6,693 bases of DNA from Endomicrobium sp. GTDB lineage: Bacteria; Elusimicrobiota; Endomicrobiia; Endomicrobiales; Endomicrobiaceae. The stretch covers positions 1 through 6,693 of the forward strand of contig JAISRA010000062.1 of the NCBI GenBank assembly GCA_031273885.1. The letters are read 5' to 3'. Below, in pieces: positions 1 to 6,693 of the stretch. Every line of letters starts with the position of its first letter. Positions within the stretch are counted from its first letter, which is position 1. The notes beneath the pieces are model-generated. The model searched no databases and had not been told where the DNA came from. It was given only the letters and a program-made list of their open reading frames with translations. Made by a program: the position numbers and the translations under genes.

Positions 1-650
1 AAAACCTTAAGTTGCAGGAAAAATTTGAGAATTCAGTGAAAAATTCTATACAGTCAAAATTTCCAGATAATCCCATGAGAATTGAAAAGGTTGAGTATGT
101 AGGTCCTAGTGTGGGTGAATATCTTGCAAGACAGGCTGTGCGTGCATTTTTTTTTGCTTTTCTAGGCGTAATTATATACATGACTTTTAGATTTAAATCA
201 AGCCTGTGGGGCATAGCGGCCATTATTGGTATTATTCATGACGTTGCTATATCTCTTGGTTTTGTGATTCTTATGAATAAAGAAATTGATATAACAGTTA
301 TAGCGGCTCTTCTTACGGTTGTTGGTTATTCGATTAACGACACTATTGTTTTATTTGACAGGATTAAAGAAAATTTAAGATTGTGCATAAAAGAAGATTT
401 TGCAAATGTTATTAATAAGAGTATAAATGAAGTTCTTGTTAGAACGGTCGTTACTTCTCTGACTGTGTTCATTGTAGCAGGTTCATTGTTCTTTTTTGGT
501 GGTGAAATTATACATACATTTGCCTATGTAATGGTTATAGGGACGGTTCTTGGTGTATTTTCTACAATATTTATTTGCACACCGCTTGTTTACGTATGGG
601 AAGTAAGAAGAATTAATCGTTTAAAATCTGCAATAAAGCAGAAGTATTGA
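1..650 (+). CDS. secF: Protein translocase subunit SecF (5'-truncated by window edge)
   Basis: SecF is an inner-membrane RND-type subunit that partners SecD and uses the proton motive force to help complete Sec-dependent protein export. The frame is open to the left edge, so the TTG at base 12 is not a real start; the first membrane helix and part of the periplasmic domain lie outside. Visible hallmarks, numbered from that TTG, are the end of the periplasmic domain with VEYVGPSVGEYL (27-38), the motif VVGYSINDTIVLFDRIKENL (103-122), and about five hydrophobic segments near 42-58, 65-88, 94-114, 146-162 and 168-195. The C-terminus is short and basic, as usual for the family. secD is expected just upstream but is not visible. 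The next gene starts 4 nt after the stop, suggesting one transcript. The SecD/SecF family call is near certain; SecF rather than SecD is chosen because of the short C-terminus and the exact signature motif. Confidence 0.95.
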   Translation, partial: NLKLQEKFENSVKNSIQSKFPDNPMRIEKVEYVGPSVGEYLARQAVRAFFFAFLGVIIYMTFRFKSSLWGIAAIIGIIHDVAISLGFVILMNKEIDITVIAALLTVVGYSINDTIVLFDRIKENLRLCIKEDFANVINKSINEVLVRTVVTSLTVFIVAGSLFFFGGEIIHTFAYVMVIGTVLGVFSTIFICTPLVYVWEVRRINRLKSAIKQKY

Positions 651-654
651 TTAT

Positions 655-1248
655 TTGAAACTTCAAAAAATAATGAGAAAAATAAAGAATTTTAAAGTAA
701 ATTTGTCTTTAAAAGAAATTTCATGTGCAGTCAAAAGACTTGTAAATAACGATGATATTATGGTGGAGGCTAAGGAAACAATTCAACAGTGCTCTCGTTT
801 CTATGTTAAATTTTTGTCACCAGCTATTATTTATGAAACTTTTTCAAAAGAAACTCTTCCTTTTGCTTACGAAAAAACCACTCCTCTAAAATGGTTTGCC
901 GAAAGTGTTTTTTTTGTGACAATAGGTAATGATTTATGCGAAGAGTATAAAAAAAATGAAGAGGCTTTTGGAAAGTACACCGGTAAAGTCGTTTCTGCAA
1001 TATCCGTTGATGCTTTACGTCAATCAAAAAATTTTGTACAGAGACTAATTTCGAATGAAGCGAAAGCTGAAAATTGTGAAATTTCAAAAGTTTCAGATAT
1101 CCCCAGAAATTTATACAGTGAGTTTGCGAAAATTATTCATATTGATAAAATAGGTATAAGCGTAGAGTCAGGAAATTTTCAACCTAAATATTCATTTTGT
1201 GGATTGTTTTATTGGATACCTTCCAGAAAAAAGCAAAAAAATAAATAA
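655..1248 (+). CDS. MetH reactivation-domain-like protein, degenerate motif
   Basis: This 197-residue soluble protein is not a familiar named gene, but its layout matches the SAM-binding activation domain of cobalamin-dependent methionine synthase. It has the N-terminal helix (LKEISCAVKRLVNNDD, 19-34), a central FVTIGNDL (87-94), a helix ending VDALRQSKNFVQRLISNEAK (118-137), and a C-terminal KIGISVESGNFQPKYSFCG (165-183), which resembles the family's 'IGV-L-ES--M-P-KS-SG' strand. Between them the family's SAM-contacting RxSPGY segment is not recognisable; the equivalent region reads KVSDIPRNLYSEF (145-157). It may therefore no longer bind SAM, or may bind another ligand. The TTG at 655 lies 4 nt after the secF stop and has no clear Shine-Dalgarno; the ATG at 673 is an alternative that would not touch the domain. 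Neither metH nor another B12 gene is visible nearby. The family assignment is by eye and moderate. Confidence 0.6.
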   Translation: MKLQKIMRKIKNFKVNLSLKEISCAVKRLVNNDDIMVEAKETIQQCSRFYVKFLSPAIIYETFSKETLPFAYEKTTPLKWFAESVFFVTIGNDLCEEYKKNEEAFGKYTGKVVSAISVDALRQSKNFVQRLISNEAKAENCEISKVSDIPRNLYSEFAKIIHIDKIGISVESGNFQPKYSFCGLFYWIPSRKKQKNK

Positions 1249-1292
1249 ACAGCAAAAACAAAAACACAACATTTTGTTTTTGCTGTTTATTT
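1243..1292 (+). terminator. Perfect 21-bp hairpin, probable intrinsic terminator
   Basis: Bases 1243-1263 are exactly complementary to 1272-1292, with an 8-nt loop (ACACAACA). The stem is A/T-rich but contains the GC step of AACAGC/GCTGTT. It is followed by TTAATTTT, a weak U-tract. It overlaps the stop codon (TAA, 1246-1248) of the upstream gene and sits 32 nt before waaA. It most likely ends the secF transcript and separates it from the envelope block. The interrupted T-tail and low GC make efficiency uncertain. Because an A-rich stretch also precedes the stem, it could act on transcripts from either side. Confidence 0.75.
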
Positions 1293-1324
1293 TTAATTTT
1301 ATATTATTTTGATGTGGTAATAAA

Positions 1325-2578
1325 ATGGCAAAGGCTTATTTGATAATATACAATGTTTTGTTCATCCTGCTTTTACCTATAGTTGTATTTACTGTTCTAT
1401 TTAGCAATAAATACAGAAAAGAATTCTTTTATAAACTTTTAGAGCGTTTTGCTGTTTATAGGCCCTTAAATAAAGGCGCAAAAACAAAAACTATTTGGGT
1501 ACACTGCGCATCGCTTGGCGAAGTCCGCTCCGTTGAGCCCATTTTAGATGGGCTTAATAACAATTGTTATATTGTTTTGACGTCAATTACTAAAAGTGGC
1601 AGAGAATATGCACAGAAATTACAAAAAGTAGATTTTGCTGCTTTACTTCCTTTAGACATCTATCCTATTATGTGTAATGCTTTTAATAGTATCGATCCTG
1701 ATATGTTGTTACTTGTTGAAACTGAGTTTTGGGCAAGCATGCTTTATACTGCATCAGTTAAAAAAGTAAAAGTTGTTACGGTTAATGGAAGAATATCTGA
1801 CAAATCATTTGCAGTTTATAAGAAATTAAAATTTTTCTGGAAAGAATTTGTCAGATTAATTGATGTGGTTATTGCAAGAAGTCGAGATGATGCCGATAGA
1901 TTTAAATTTTTAAATGACGGCAAAAATAAGGTTGTTGTCTCGGGAAATATAAAATATGACAGAGATTTTACATTAAATTCAAAACGAGAAGATTTTTTGT
2001 TAAGCAGAGAAGATTTTGTTTTTACAGCCGGTAGCACAAGAAACGGCGAAGAGAAAATAATTGCTGATGTATATAATAAAATAAGTTCTGATTGTAGAGC
2101 AATTAAATTTTTTCTTGTTCCCAGGCATCTTTCAAGAATAGGAGAAATAATAAAAATACTTAAGAACAGAAATATTAAATATTCATTGTTTTCTTTGAGG
2201 AATTTTAATAGTGACTTTATTTTGGTAGATCTTTTTGGAAAACTTCAGAATATATATTCAATTTCAGATGTGTGTTATGTCGGTGGATCTCTAGTAGATA
2301 AAGGAGGACAAAATCCTATAGAGCCCGCAGCGTATGAAAAACCTGTTCTATTTGGTAAAAATATGCATAATTTTAAACCTGAAGCTGAAGACCTTCTAAG
2401 AGAAGGCGGTGCATTCATTGTTGAAAATTTTGATGATTTAGTTGGTAAAATAAAAATGTTTATTTCTAATAGGCAGTTACTTGAAAAAGTCGGACGGAAT
2501 GCGTTAAAAACAGTTAATTCTCAAAAAGGTGCCGTATCGTTTACGATAAAAATAATAAAAGAAAATTTAAATGCGTAG
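1325..2578 (+). CDS. waaA: 3-deoxy-D-manno-octulosonate (Kdo) transferase, GT30
   Basis: WaaA (KdtA) transfers Kdo from CMP-Kdo to the lipid A precursor on the cytoplasmic face of the inner membrane, the first committed step of LPS core assembly. The 417-residue length is normal. Residues 5-26 form the usual N-terminal membrane anchor. Motifs appear in family order: WVHCASLGEV (58-67, catalytic Glu66), LVETEFW (130-136), VNGRISDKS (153-161), GNIKYD (207-212), AGSTRNGEE (235-243), LVPRH (264-268), and GGSLVDKGGQNPIEPAAYEK (320-339) followed by the P-V-L-FG and NF of the CMP-sugar site. All key residues are present, so the enzyme looks functional; how many Kdo units it adds cannot be read from sequence. 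The ATG follows the hairpin closely and has only a weak ribosome site. Its last 8 nt overlap the next gene, so the two are probably translationally coupled. Confidence 0.96.
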   Translation: MAKAYLIIYNVLFILLLPIVVFTVLFSNKYRKEFFYKLLERFAVYRPLNKGAKTKTIWVHCASLGEVRSVEPILDGLNNNCYIVLTSITKSGREYAQKLQKVDFAALLPLDIYPIMCNAFNSIDPDMLLLVETEFWASMLYTASVKKVKVVTVNGRISDKSFAVYKKLKFFWKEFVRLIDVVIARSRDDADRFKFLNDGKNKVVVSGNIKYDRDFTLNSKREDFLLSREDFVFTAGSTRNGEEKIIADVYNKISSDCRAIKFFLVPRHLSRIGEIIKILKNRNIKYSLFSLRNFNSDFILVDLFGKLQNIYSISDVCYVGGSLVDKGGQNPIEPAAYEKPVLFGKNMHNFKPEAEDLLREGGAFIVENFDDLVGKIKMFISNRQLLEKVGRNALKTVNSQKGAVSFTIKIIKENLNA

Positions 2579-4238
2579 CGAAAGTTTTATAAAAATTCTT
2601 GCATTTGTTTGTCGCGTTATAGATAAAACCTTAAGAAAAAGATTTTTAAATGACACTTTACATTATCCTAAACCCTCAATTTATCCTTTTTGGCACGGCA
2701 CTGAGTTTTCAATGATGCTTTCTAACCAAAAAAGCAATATAGTTATTATGGTAAGTCTTTCAAATGATGGAGAATTGTTATCTCAAATTTTGCATAAATT
2801 TGGCTATATAACTGTCAGAGGTTCTTCAAGTAAAGGTGGTGAAAGAGCTCTGATAAAAATTATAAAATATGCCCGTGAAGGACATACGCTTGCTTTTGCT
2901 GCAGATGGGCCAAGAGGTCCTTATCATAAACTTAAATTAGGTGTTATATATGCCGCTCAAAAAACGGGGATGCCTTTGCTTCCTATCAGTTGCTCGCCAA
3001 AAAATAAAATAATGTTCAGTAAATCGTGGGATAAGACTATAATTCCTCTTCCTTTTTCAAAAATCGTGCAAATTTACGGTGAACCCATTTATGTAAACGT
3101 TGAAGATAATGTCGAAGAAAAAAGGGTTCTTGTAGAAAAAGAGTTAAACAGATTATTTGAGTTTACGGATAAATATTACTGGGGTAAAGACATACTAAAA
3201 TATTTAGAATATCATCCTTCTCCTAGAATTTTAATAGTTCAGCCAAGCAGAATAGGTGATATAGTGTTCTCTTTACCTGTTCTTTCTGCAATAAAGAAAA
3301 GATACCCTAAGTCACGACTCAGCTGGCTTGTAGATGAAAGATGTGCCGAGATTTTAGAAGGTAATCCTTGTCTGGAAAATATTTTTATATGGAATAGAAA
3401 ACAAACTTCTTTTAAATATTATAAAAATCTTAAACGTCAACTGAGAAATCAAAAATTTGATTTGAGTATAGATTTGCATGGTCTTGCAAAATCTGCAGTG
3501 CTTGTTAAAATTGCAGGAGCAAAATTTAAGTTAGCATCGTCATCAACAAATGGCATGAGAGAATTTTCATGGCTGTTTTCAAAAGAAATTAAATCGCCTG
3601 CAACATATCACTGTATTAAACGTCATTTTGAAGTTGCAAAATATTTAAATTGTGTTGAAGAAATAAATTATCCGATAGAAATTCCGGAAGAGAGCTTTAA
3701 AAGTGTTATAAAAAAACTTTCACGAGAAAATGTAAATTTGGGCAAGTTGATAGGAATTCATCCCGGCGGTGGTTGGATTTCAAGAAGATGGGGTAGTCAC
3801 AAGGTTGCATCCCTTGCAGAGAAATTAAAAGTGGAATTAACTGCTGATGTTGTGCTTGTGGGTGGGAAAGAAGGTGGAACAAGCGAAAATGGATTGAACG
3901 AGGAAATAATTGCAGATTTACATGTTAAAATAATCGATATGACGGAAAAATTTACTTTAAAAGAATTATGTTCTTTCTTAAAAATATGTAAAGTCTTTGT
4001 AGGGAATGAAGCAGGCCCTGTTCATATAGCGACGGCATTAAATACTCAAACTGTGGCTATTTTAGGGCCTACAGATGCAAAACGTACAGGTCCATATAAA
4101 GGAAATACAAAAATTATCCAGCATAAAGTTGATTGTCATCCGTGTAGAAATAGAAATTGTAAAAATCCAACATGTATGCAAAATATAACTGTTTTAGAAG
4201 TTTTCGAAGAAGTAAAGAAGAAATTTGTAGCTTATTAG
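2571..4238 (+). CDS. Fused DUF374 acyltransferase / GT9 heptosyltransferase
   Basis: One uninterrupted 555-residue frame holds two enzymes normally encoded apart. Residues ~1-200 are a DUF374 lysophospholipid-acyltransferase-like domain: YPFWHGTEF (38-46, candidate catalytic His42), VSLSNDGELLSQIL (61-74), VRGSSSKGGERAL (82-94) and AADGPRGPYHKLKLG (110-124). DUF374 includes, as I recall, LpxJ-type late lipid A acyltransferases, and DUF374 genes often sit beside waaA. Residues ~218-555 are a GT9 ADP-heptose:LPS heptosyltransferase-like domain: ILIVQPSRIGDIVFSLPVL (220-238), DLHG (301-304), GIHPGGGWISRRW (395-407), VGNEAGPVHIATAL (477-490), ILGPTDAKRTGPY (497-509) and the terminal Cys cluster C522/C525/C530/C535 common in this family. 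The ATG overlaps the waaA stop by 8 nt, giving an operon and matching pathway. The position five residues after His42, acidic in classical HX4D acyltransferases, is Ser47, so the acyl mechanism is uncertain. Acyl and sugar substrates are inferred. Confidence 0.9.
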   Translation: MRSESFIKILAFVCRVIDKTLRKRFLNDTLHYPKPSIYPFWHGTEFSMMLSNQKSNIVIMVSLSNDGELLSQILHKFGYITVRGSSSKGGERALIKIIKYAREGHTLAFAADGPRGPYHKLKLGVIYAAQKTGMPLLPISCSPKNKIMFSKSWDKTIIPLPFSKIVQIYGEPIYVNVEDNVEEKRVLVEKELNRLFEFTDKYYWGKDILKYLEYHPSPRILIVQPSRIGDIVFSLPVLSAIKKRYPKSRLSWLVDERCAEILEGNPCLENIFIWNRKQTSFKYYKNLKRQLRNQKFDLSIDLHGLAKSAVLVKIAGAKFKLASSSTNGMREFSWLFSKEIKSPATYHCIKRHFEVAKYLNCVEEINYPIEIPEESFKSVIKKLSRENVNLGKLIGIHPGGGWISRRWGSHKVASLAEKLKVELTADVVLVGGKEGGTSENGLNEEIIADLHVKIIDMTEKFTLKELCSFLKICKVFVGNEAGPVHIATALNTQTVAILGPTDAKRTGPYKGNTKIIQHKVDCHPCRNRNCKNPTCMQNITVLEVFEEVKKKFVAY

Positions 4239-4339
4239 AAAAATATGTATCAGTGCTTGTGTGGCAAAATTTACTGGTGAATATTAAATGAGTTGGAAGT
4301 GTAGAACTGCTAAATTTTAAATAAAACGTTTAAATAGAT

Positions 4340-5272
4340 ATGAAAATTTTAATAATTAAACCTAGTTCATTTGGAGATATTATTCAAGCTTTACCGTGTG
4401 CTTATGCTCTAAAACGGGCATATTTCGACTGTGAGATAAGCTGGGTTGTTTTTAGGGGTTGGGAATCTTTGCTTAAAATTTGTTCTGACGTTGATAAAAT
4501 TATAATTTGGAACAAAGGGGGGAAACTAAGAGCCTTTTTTGAAGTATTAAAGAAAATTAGAGAAATAGAATACGATGTAATCATAGATTTGCAAGGGCTT
4601 ATACGAAGCGCGGCACTTGCAAAATTTGCAAAAGCAAAAAGGAAGATTGGAGTTCCTGGGATGAAAGAGTTTAGCAGTTTTTTGATTAAAGAGATATATC
4701 CAAAAAAAGCAAACATTAATGCTATGCTTCGTAATCTTGAGCCTGTTCGTTTTTTAACTGGTAAAAAATTCAGGCCTGAAGTGAATATGAACATAGCTTC
4801 AGATGCAGAAAATATTATGAGAAACAAAAAAATTTTTGGAGATTTTATAGCGTTTCTTCCTTTTGCCAGAGGGAAGGGAAAAGATTGGGGTATATCTAAT
4901 TATTGTAAATTAATTGATTTGGTTGAAACAAAATATATAAATATGCAAATTGTAGTTTTAGGATTAAGTGGCGATTTTGGAAAAATACAGTCGGACAAAA
5001 TATTAGATTTGTGCGGTAAAACGACAATAGAAGAACTTGCAGGCATTTTATTAAAAAGCAGAGTTGTTATAGGTGCAGATACTGGCCCGATGCATTTAGC
5101 TTCAGTTTTACAAACTCCGTCTATTTTTATATTTGGGGAAGCGTCAGATATTAATGAAACATCTCCATACATAGGGCGATTTTCAGTGCTTAAAAATGAA
5201 GACAATTATAATAGTATAAGCAATATTAAACCTGAGAATGTTTTTGCAGAGCTAGAAAAATGGATAAAATAA
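4340..5272 (+). CDS. GT9-family (heptosyltransferase-like) glycosyltransferase
   Basis: This 310-residue cytoplasmic, membrane-associated type GT-B enzyme probably adds heptose or a related sugar to the LPS inner core. Family marks are ILIIKPSSFGDIIQALPCAY (3-22) with the catalytic-position Asp13, VIIDLQGLIRSAALAKF (80-96), FLPFARGKGKDW (172-183), and the C-terminal donor-site loop VIGADTGPMHLASVLQTP (243-260). The usual 'GPTDP-R-GPY' segment after it is altered to FGEASDINETSPY (265-277), and the C-terminal cysteine cluster of the fused GT9 upstream is absent. The amino end resembles WaaC-type heptosyltransferase I, but donor and acceptor cannot be fixed, so no symbol is given. The ATG at 4340 is right for the conserved KILIIKPS strand but lacks a good Shine-Dalgarno. 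A 101-bp gap separates it from the fusion gene. Its stop lies inside the original 5' end of the pseudogene that follows. Confidence 0.9.
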   Translation: MKILIIKPSSFGDIIQALPCAYALKRAYFDCEISWVVFRGWESLLKICSDVDKIIIWNKGGKLRAFFEVLKKIREIEYDVIIDLQGLIRSAALAKFAKAKRKIGVPGMKEFSSFLIKEIYPKKANINAMLRNLEPVRFLTGKKFRPEVNMNIASDAENIMRNKKIFGDFIAFLPFARGKGKDWGISNYCKLIDLVETKYINMQIVVLGLSGDFGKIQSDKILDLCGKTTIEELAGILLKSRVVIGADTGPMHLASVLQTPSIFIFGEASDINETSPYIGRFSVLKNEDNYNSISNIKPENVFAELEKWIK

Positions 5273-6194
5273 TTTTTTTCATATGAATCAGCTCGGGGAT
5301 CTGATTTTTTCGCTTCCTGTCCTTAAAGCTGCAAGATAGGAGTTGAATTCTAAAATATATTCTGTAGTCCAATCAAATTTAATACCACTTTTGATATCCG
5401 CAAAATTGGTTGACGGTGTGATGCTTAAAAATAAAAATCTAATAAGAAATATAAGAAAAGAAAATTTTGACAAAGCTATTCTTTTTTCAGAATCGCTAAG
5501 TTCATTGATTGTAACTATTCTCTCAGGAATAAAAGAGAGAATAGGTTTTGACACAGCATATTTAGGTTTTTTGCTTACGAAAAAAAGCACAAAAGACAAG
5601 GAGTTCCGTCATTGTTTAATAATAGAAAATTAAGTTTCGTCGCCGGTCTACAGATAATTCAGAAGGATTACGCAAATATATTAAATATTCCGAAAGAGAA
5701 TTTGGATAATGTTCAAAAATGGTTTAAATGTAATGATTCGATGCTTCAAAAACAATTGCAATTTTAGTATGAGCAAGCAATAATCGGCGCGATAAATGTT
5801 TGGAAGAAAATAAGTGGGTTGAAGTAATAAATACTTTGTCTTACAAAGGTTTTAATTGTGTTCTTTCAGGTGCGAAATGGGAAAAAGAATTTTTGAATAA
5901 AATTGTTGAAAAATGTATAATGATGCCTAGAGTATTTACTGCGAAAAATGGTATTTTAGACAACGCTGCTTTTTTGAAAAATGCAGTTTGTTTATTGGTA
6001 TAGATTCTGGTGTTATGCATTTAGCTGTCGCGGTAGTAGGAACAATATGTGTTGCTGTGTTTGGTTATACAGATCCGTCGCAAGTTGGACCTATGTCTTT
6101 TGAAAAACATGTAATAATAAAGAAAAACAACATTTTACGGGTCAAGCCGAAAGATATTGTGCAGAGGTTATATAATAAAAAACGGAGGATATGA
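5260..6194 (+). pseudogene. Decayed GT9 (heptosyltransferase-like) gene, four frameshifts and two stops
   Basis: A third GT9 gene survives as pieces in three frames. Start: ATG 5260, reading MDKIIFF. Piece two (about 5280-5580) reads MNQLGDLIFSLPVLKAAR, then TAG at 5337, then SKIYSVVQSN and IKERIGFDTAYLGFLLTK. Piece three (about 5585-5750) reads VPSLFNNRKLSFVAGLQ and QKDYANILNIPKENLDNV. Piece four (about 5752-5978) carries TIAILV, TGA at 5770, ASNNRRDKCLEENKWVEVI and VLSGAKWEKEF. Piece five (about 5982-6194) has CSLFIGIDSGVMHLAVAVVG and VFGYTDPSQVGP. Each junction falls at an A or T run (T7 5273-5279, A7 5580-5586, A5 5748-5752, A5 5977-5981) and is repaired by one added base. The total, 935+4=939 nt, is exactly 312 codons plus stop, matching the intact neighbour (310). 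Likely ancestral codons at the stops are CAG and GGA. No large deletion is evident, so inactivation is recent. An active product is very unlikely. Confidence 0.92.
6184..6188 (+). promoter_or_regulatory. Ribosome binding site of pfp
   Basis: GGAGG lies 9 nt before the ATG at 6198 and is the only strong Shine-Dalgarno in the window. It fixes the start of the phosphofructokinase gene; the ATG at 6191 is out of frame and too close. The site sits within the last codons of the decayed GT9 gene, which may help explain why that gene's tail is preserved. Confidence 0.85.
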
Positions 6195-6197
6195 AAC

Positions 6198-6693
6198 ATG
6201 GCACAGAAATCGTCTAACATTTCAGAAGTTCAAATTGAAAGGGCAAGATTTAGGCCGGTGCTACCTGACGTGTTAAAAAATGGTGCAATGTCTGCAAAAC
6301 CTGTTAAAGGGAAACCAACGCAGTCTGTAGCAGGCCAAAATAAAGTCAGAGATCTTTTCAAAAATACCTACGGTATGCCTGTGGTTAAATTTAAAAAAGG
6401 CGCTAATTCTGAGGTTGGAAAGAAAGCTGTGAAGGTTGCAGTATTTCTGTCCGGTGGTCAAGCGCCCGGAGGACACAACGTTATCGCGGGGCTTTTTGAC
6501 GGGTTAAAAAAAGCAAACAAAAAAAATACATTAATAGGTTATCTTGGTGGTCCTGCAGGAATTTTGAGCAATAAATATAAAGAAATTTCTGCAAAAACTC
6601 TTAATGAATATAGAAATACCGGTGGATTTGATTATTTACAGTCTGGTAGAACAAAGATTGAAACGCCTGAACAGTTTTGTTTAGCAAAAGATA
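6198..6693 (+). CDS. pfp: Diphosphate--fructose-6-phosphate 1-phosphotransferase, N-terminal part (cut by window edge)
   Basis: This enzyme reversibly phosphorylates fructose-6-phosphate using pyrophosphate instead of ATP, in cytoplasmic glycolysis and gluconeogenesis, an energy-saving variant common in anaerobes. Only the first 165 codons are in the window. The long N-terminal extension (ISEVQIERARFRPVLPDVLK, 8-27) and the motifs FLSGGQAPGGHNVIAGLFDG (83-102), GYLGGPAGI (114-122) and YRNTGGFDYLQSGRTKIET (138-156) are those of the long PPi-dependent clade (plant and spirochete type, about 550 residues). The residues that decide PPi against ATP use lie beyond the window, so PPi dependence is inferred from clade. 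It starts 3 nt after the pseudogene's stop with a strong Shine-Dalgarno. No clear promoter of its own is visible, so it may depend on transcripts passing through the decayed gene or on a promoter hidden in it. Confidence 0.93.
   Translation, partial: MAQKSSNISEVQIERARFRPVLPDVLKNGAMSAKPVKGKPTQSVAGQNKVRDLFKNTYGMPVVKFKKGANSEVGKKAVKVAVFLSGGQAPGGHNVIAGLFDGLKKANKKNTLIGYLGGPAGILSNKYKEISAKTLNEYRNTGGFDYLQSGRTKIETPEQFCLAKD

Noticed and set aside
1274..1305. Possible promoter for waaA (TTGTTT with TATATT at 1300-1305)
   Set aside because: The spacing is about 20 nt and the -35 box lies in the hairpin's right arm; too weak to list, though a promoter after the terminator is expected.
4293..4321. Possible sigma-70 promoter in the 101-bp gap before the second GT9 gene (TTGGAA, 17 nt, TTTAAA)
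   Set aside because: Each box matches only 4 of 6 consensus bases and such matches are common by chance in A/T-rich DNA; the gap is suggestive but the site is not supported.
4402..4827. 141-codon open frame on the minus strand within the GT9 gene
   Set aside because: It is antisense to well-conserved GT9 motifs, shows no recognisable domain and no ribosome site. Other minus-strand frames (for example 827-1087, 1816-2037, 4900-5205) fail for the same reasons.
5343..5633. Open frames at 5343-5633, 5800-6003 and 5988-6194 taken as separate small genes
   Set aside because: Their peptides are consecutive parts of one GT9 protein, they begin at internal TTG codons without ribosome sites, and they join after one-base corrections.
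5260..6194. Programmed frameshifting or stop-codon recoding to make a full GT9 protein
   Set aside because: Four shifts plus two different stop codons, with no slippery-site-plus-structure arrangement seen; ordinary decay explains it better.
2571..6194. Mobile element or transferred island bringing several GT9 genes
   Set aside because: No transposase, terminal repeats, tRNA or composition break is seen; the genes look like diverged family members in an ordinary LPS cluster.

Overview
This A+T-rich window reads almost entirely on the + strand. It looks like the chromosome of a diderm, LPS-making, anaerobic bacterium with a mildly eroding genome. Three things point to an Elusimicrobiota / Endomicrobium-type gut-protist symbiont: lipid A-core genes, a long-form PPi-type phosphofructokinase, and a freshly decayed glycosyltransferase left in place. 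That taxonomic guess is inference from gene content and style, not from a database match.

Layout. (1) 1-650 is the 3' two-thirds of secF, cut by the window edge. (2) 655-1248 is a small protein that resembles the MetH reactivation domain but has a worn SAM-binding motif. It ends in a perfect 21-bp hairpin (1243-1292), which probably closes the secF transcript. (3) 1325-5272 is an envelope block: waaA (Kdo transferase); then, overlapping it by 8 nt, a fused protein with an N-terminal DUF374 acyltransferase and a C-terminal GT9 heptosyltransferase; then, after a 101-bp gap, a second stand-alone GT9 enzyme. (4) 5260-6194 is a third GT9 gene, now a pseudogene. Adding one base back at each of four A/T runs and reading through two stop codons restores a 312-codon frame. 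(5) From 6198 to the window end is the start of a pyrophosphate-dependent phosphofructokinase gene with the best ribosome binding site in the window.

How they fit together. WaaA attaches Kdo to lipid A. The DUF374 domain may add a late acyl chain to the same glycolipid, and the GT9 enzymes extend the inner core with heptose or a similar sugar. The cluster is therefore a lipid A-core assembly block in which one of three GT9 activities has been lost. SecF (protein export) and Pfp (glycolysis) are housekeeping neighbours.

The two observations most worth following are the acyltransferase-glycosyltransferase fusion and the pseudogene, whose four frameshifts all run in the same direction and all fit single-base losses at homopolymers. 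I saw no mobile element, CRISPR array, RNA gene or defence-like system, and no gene-free stretch longer than about 100 bases.
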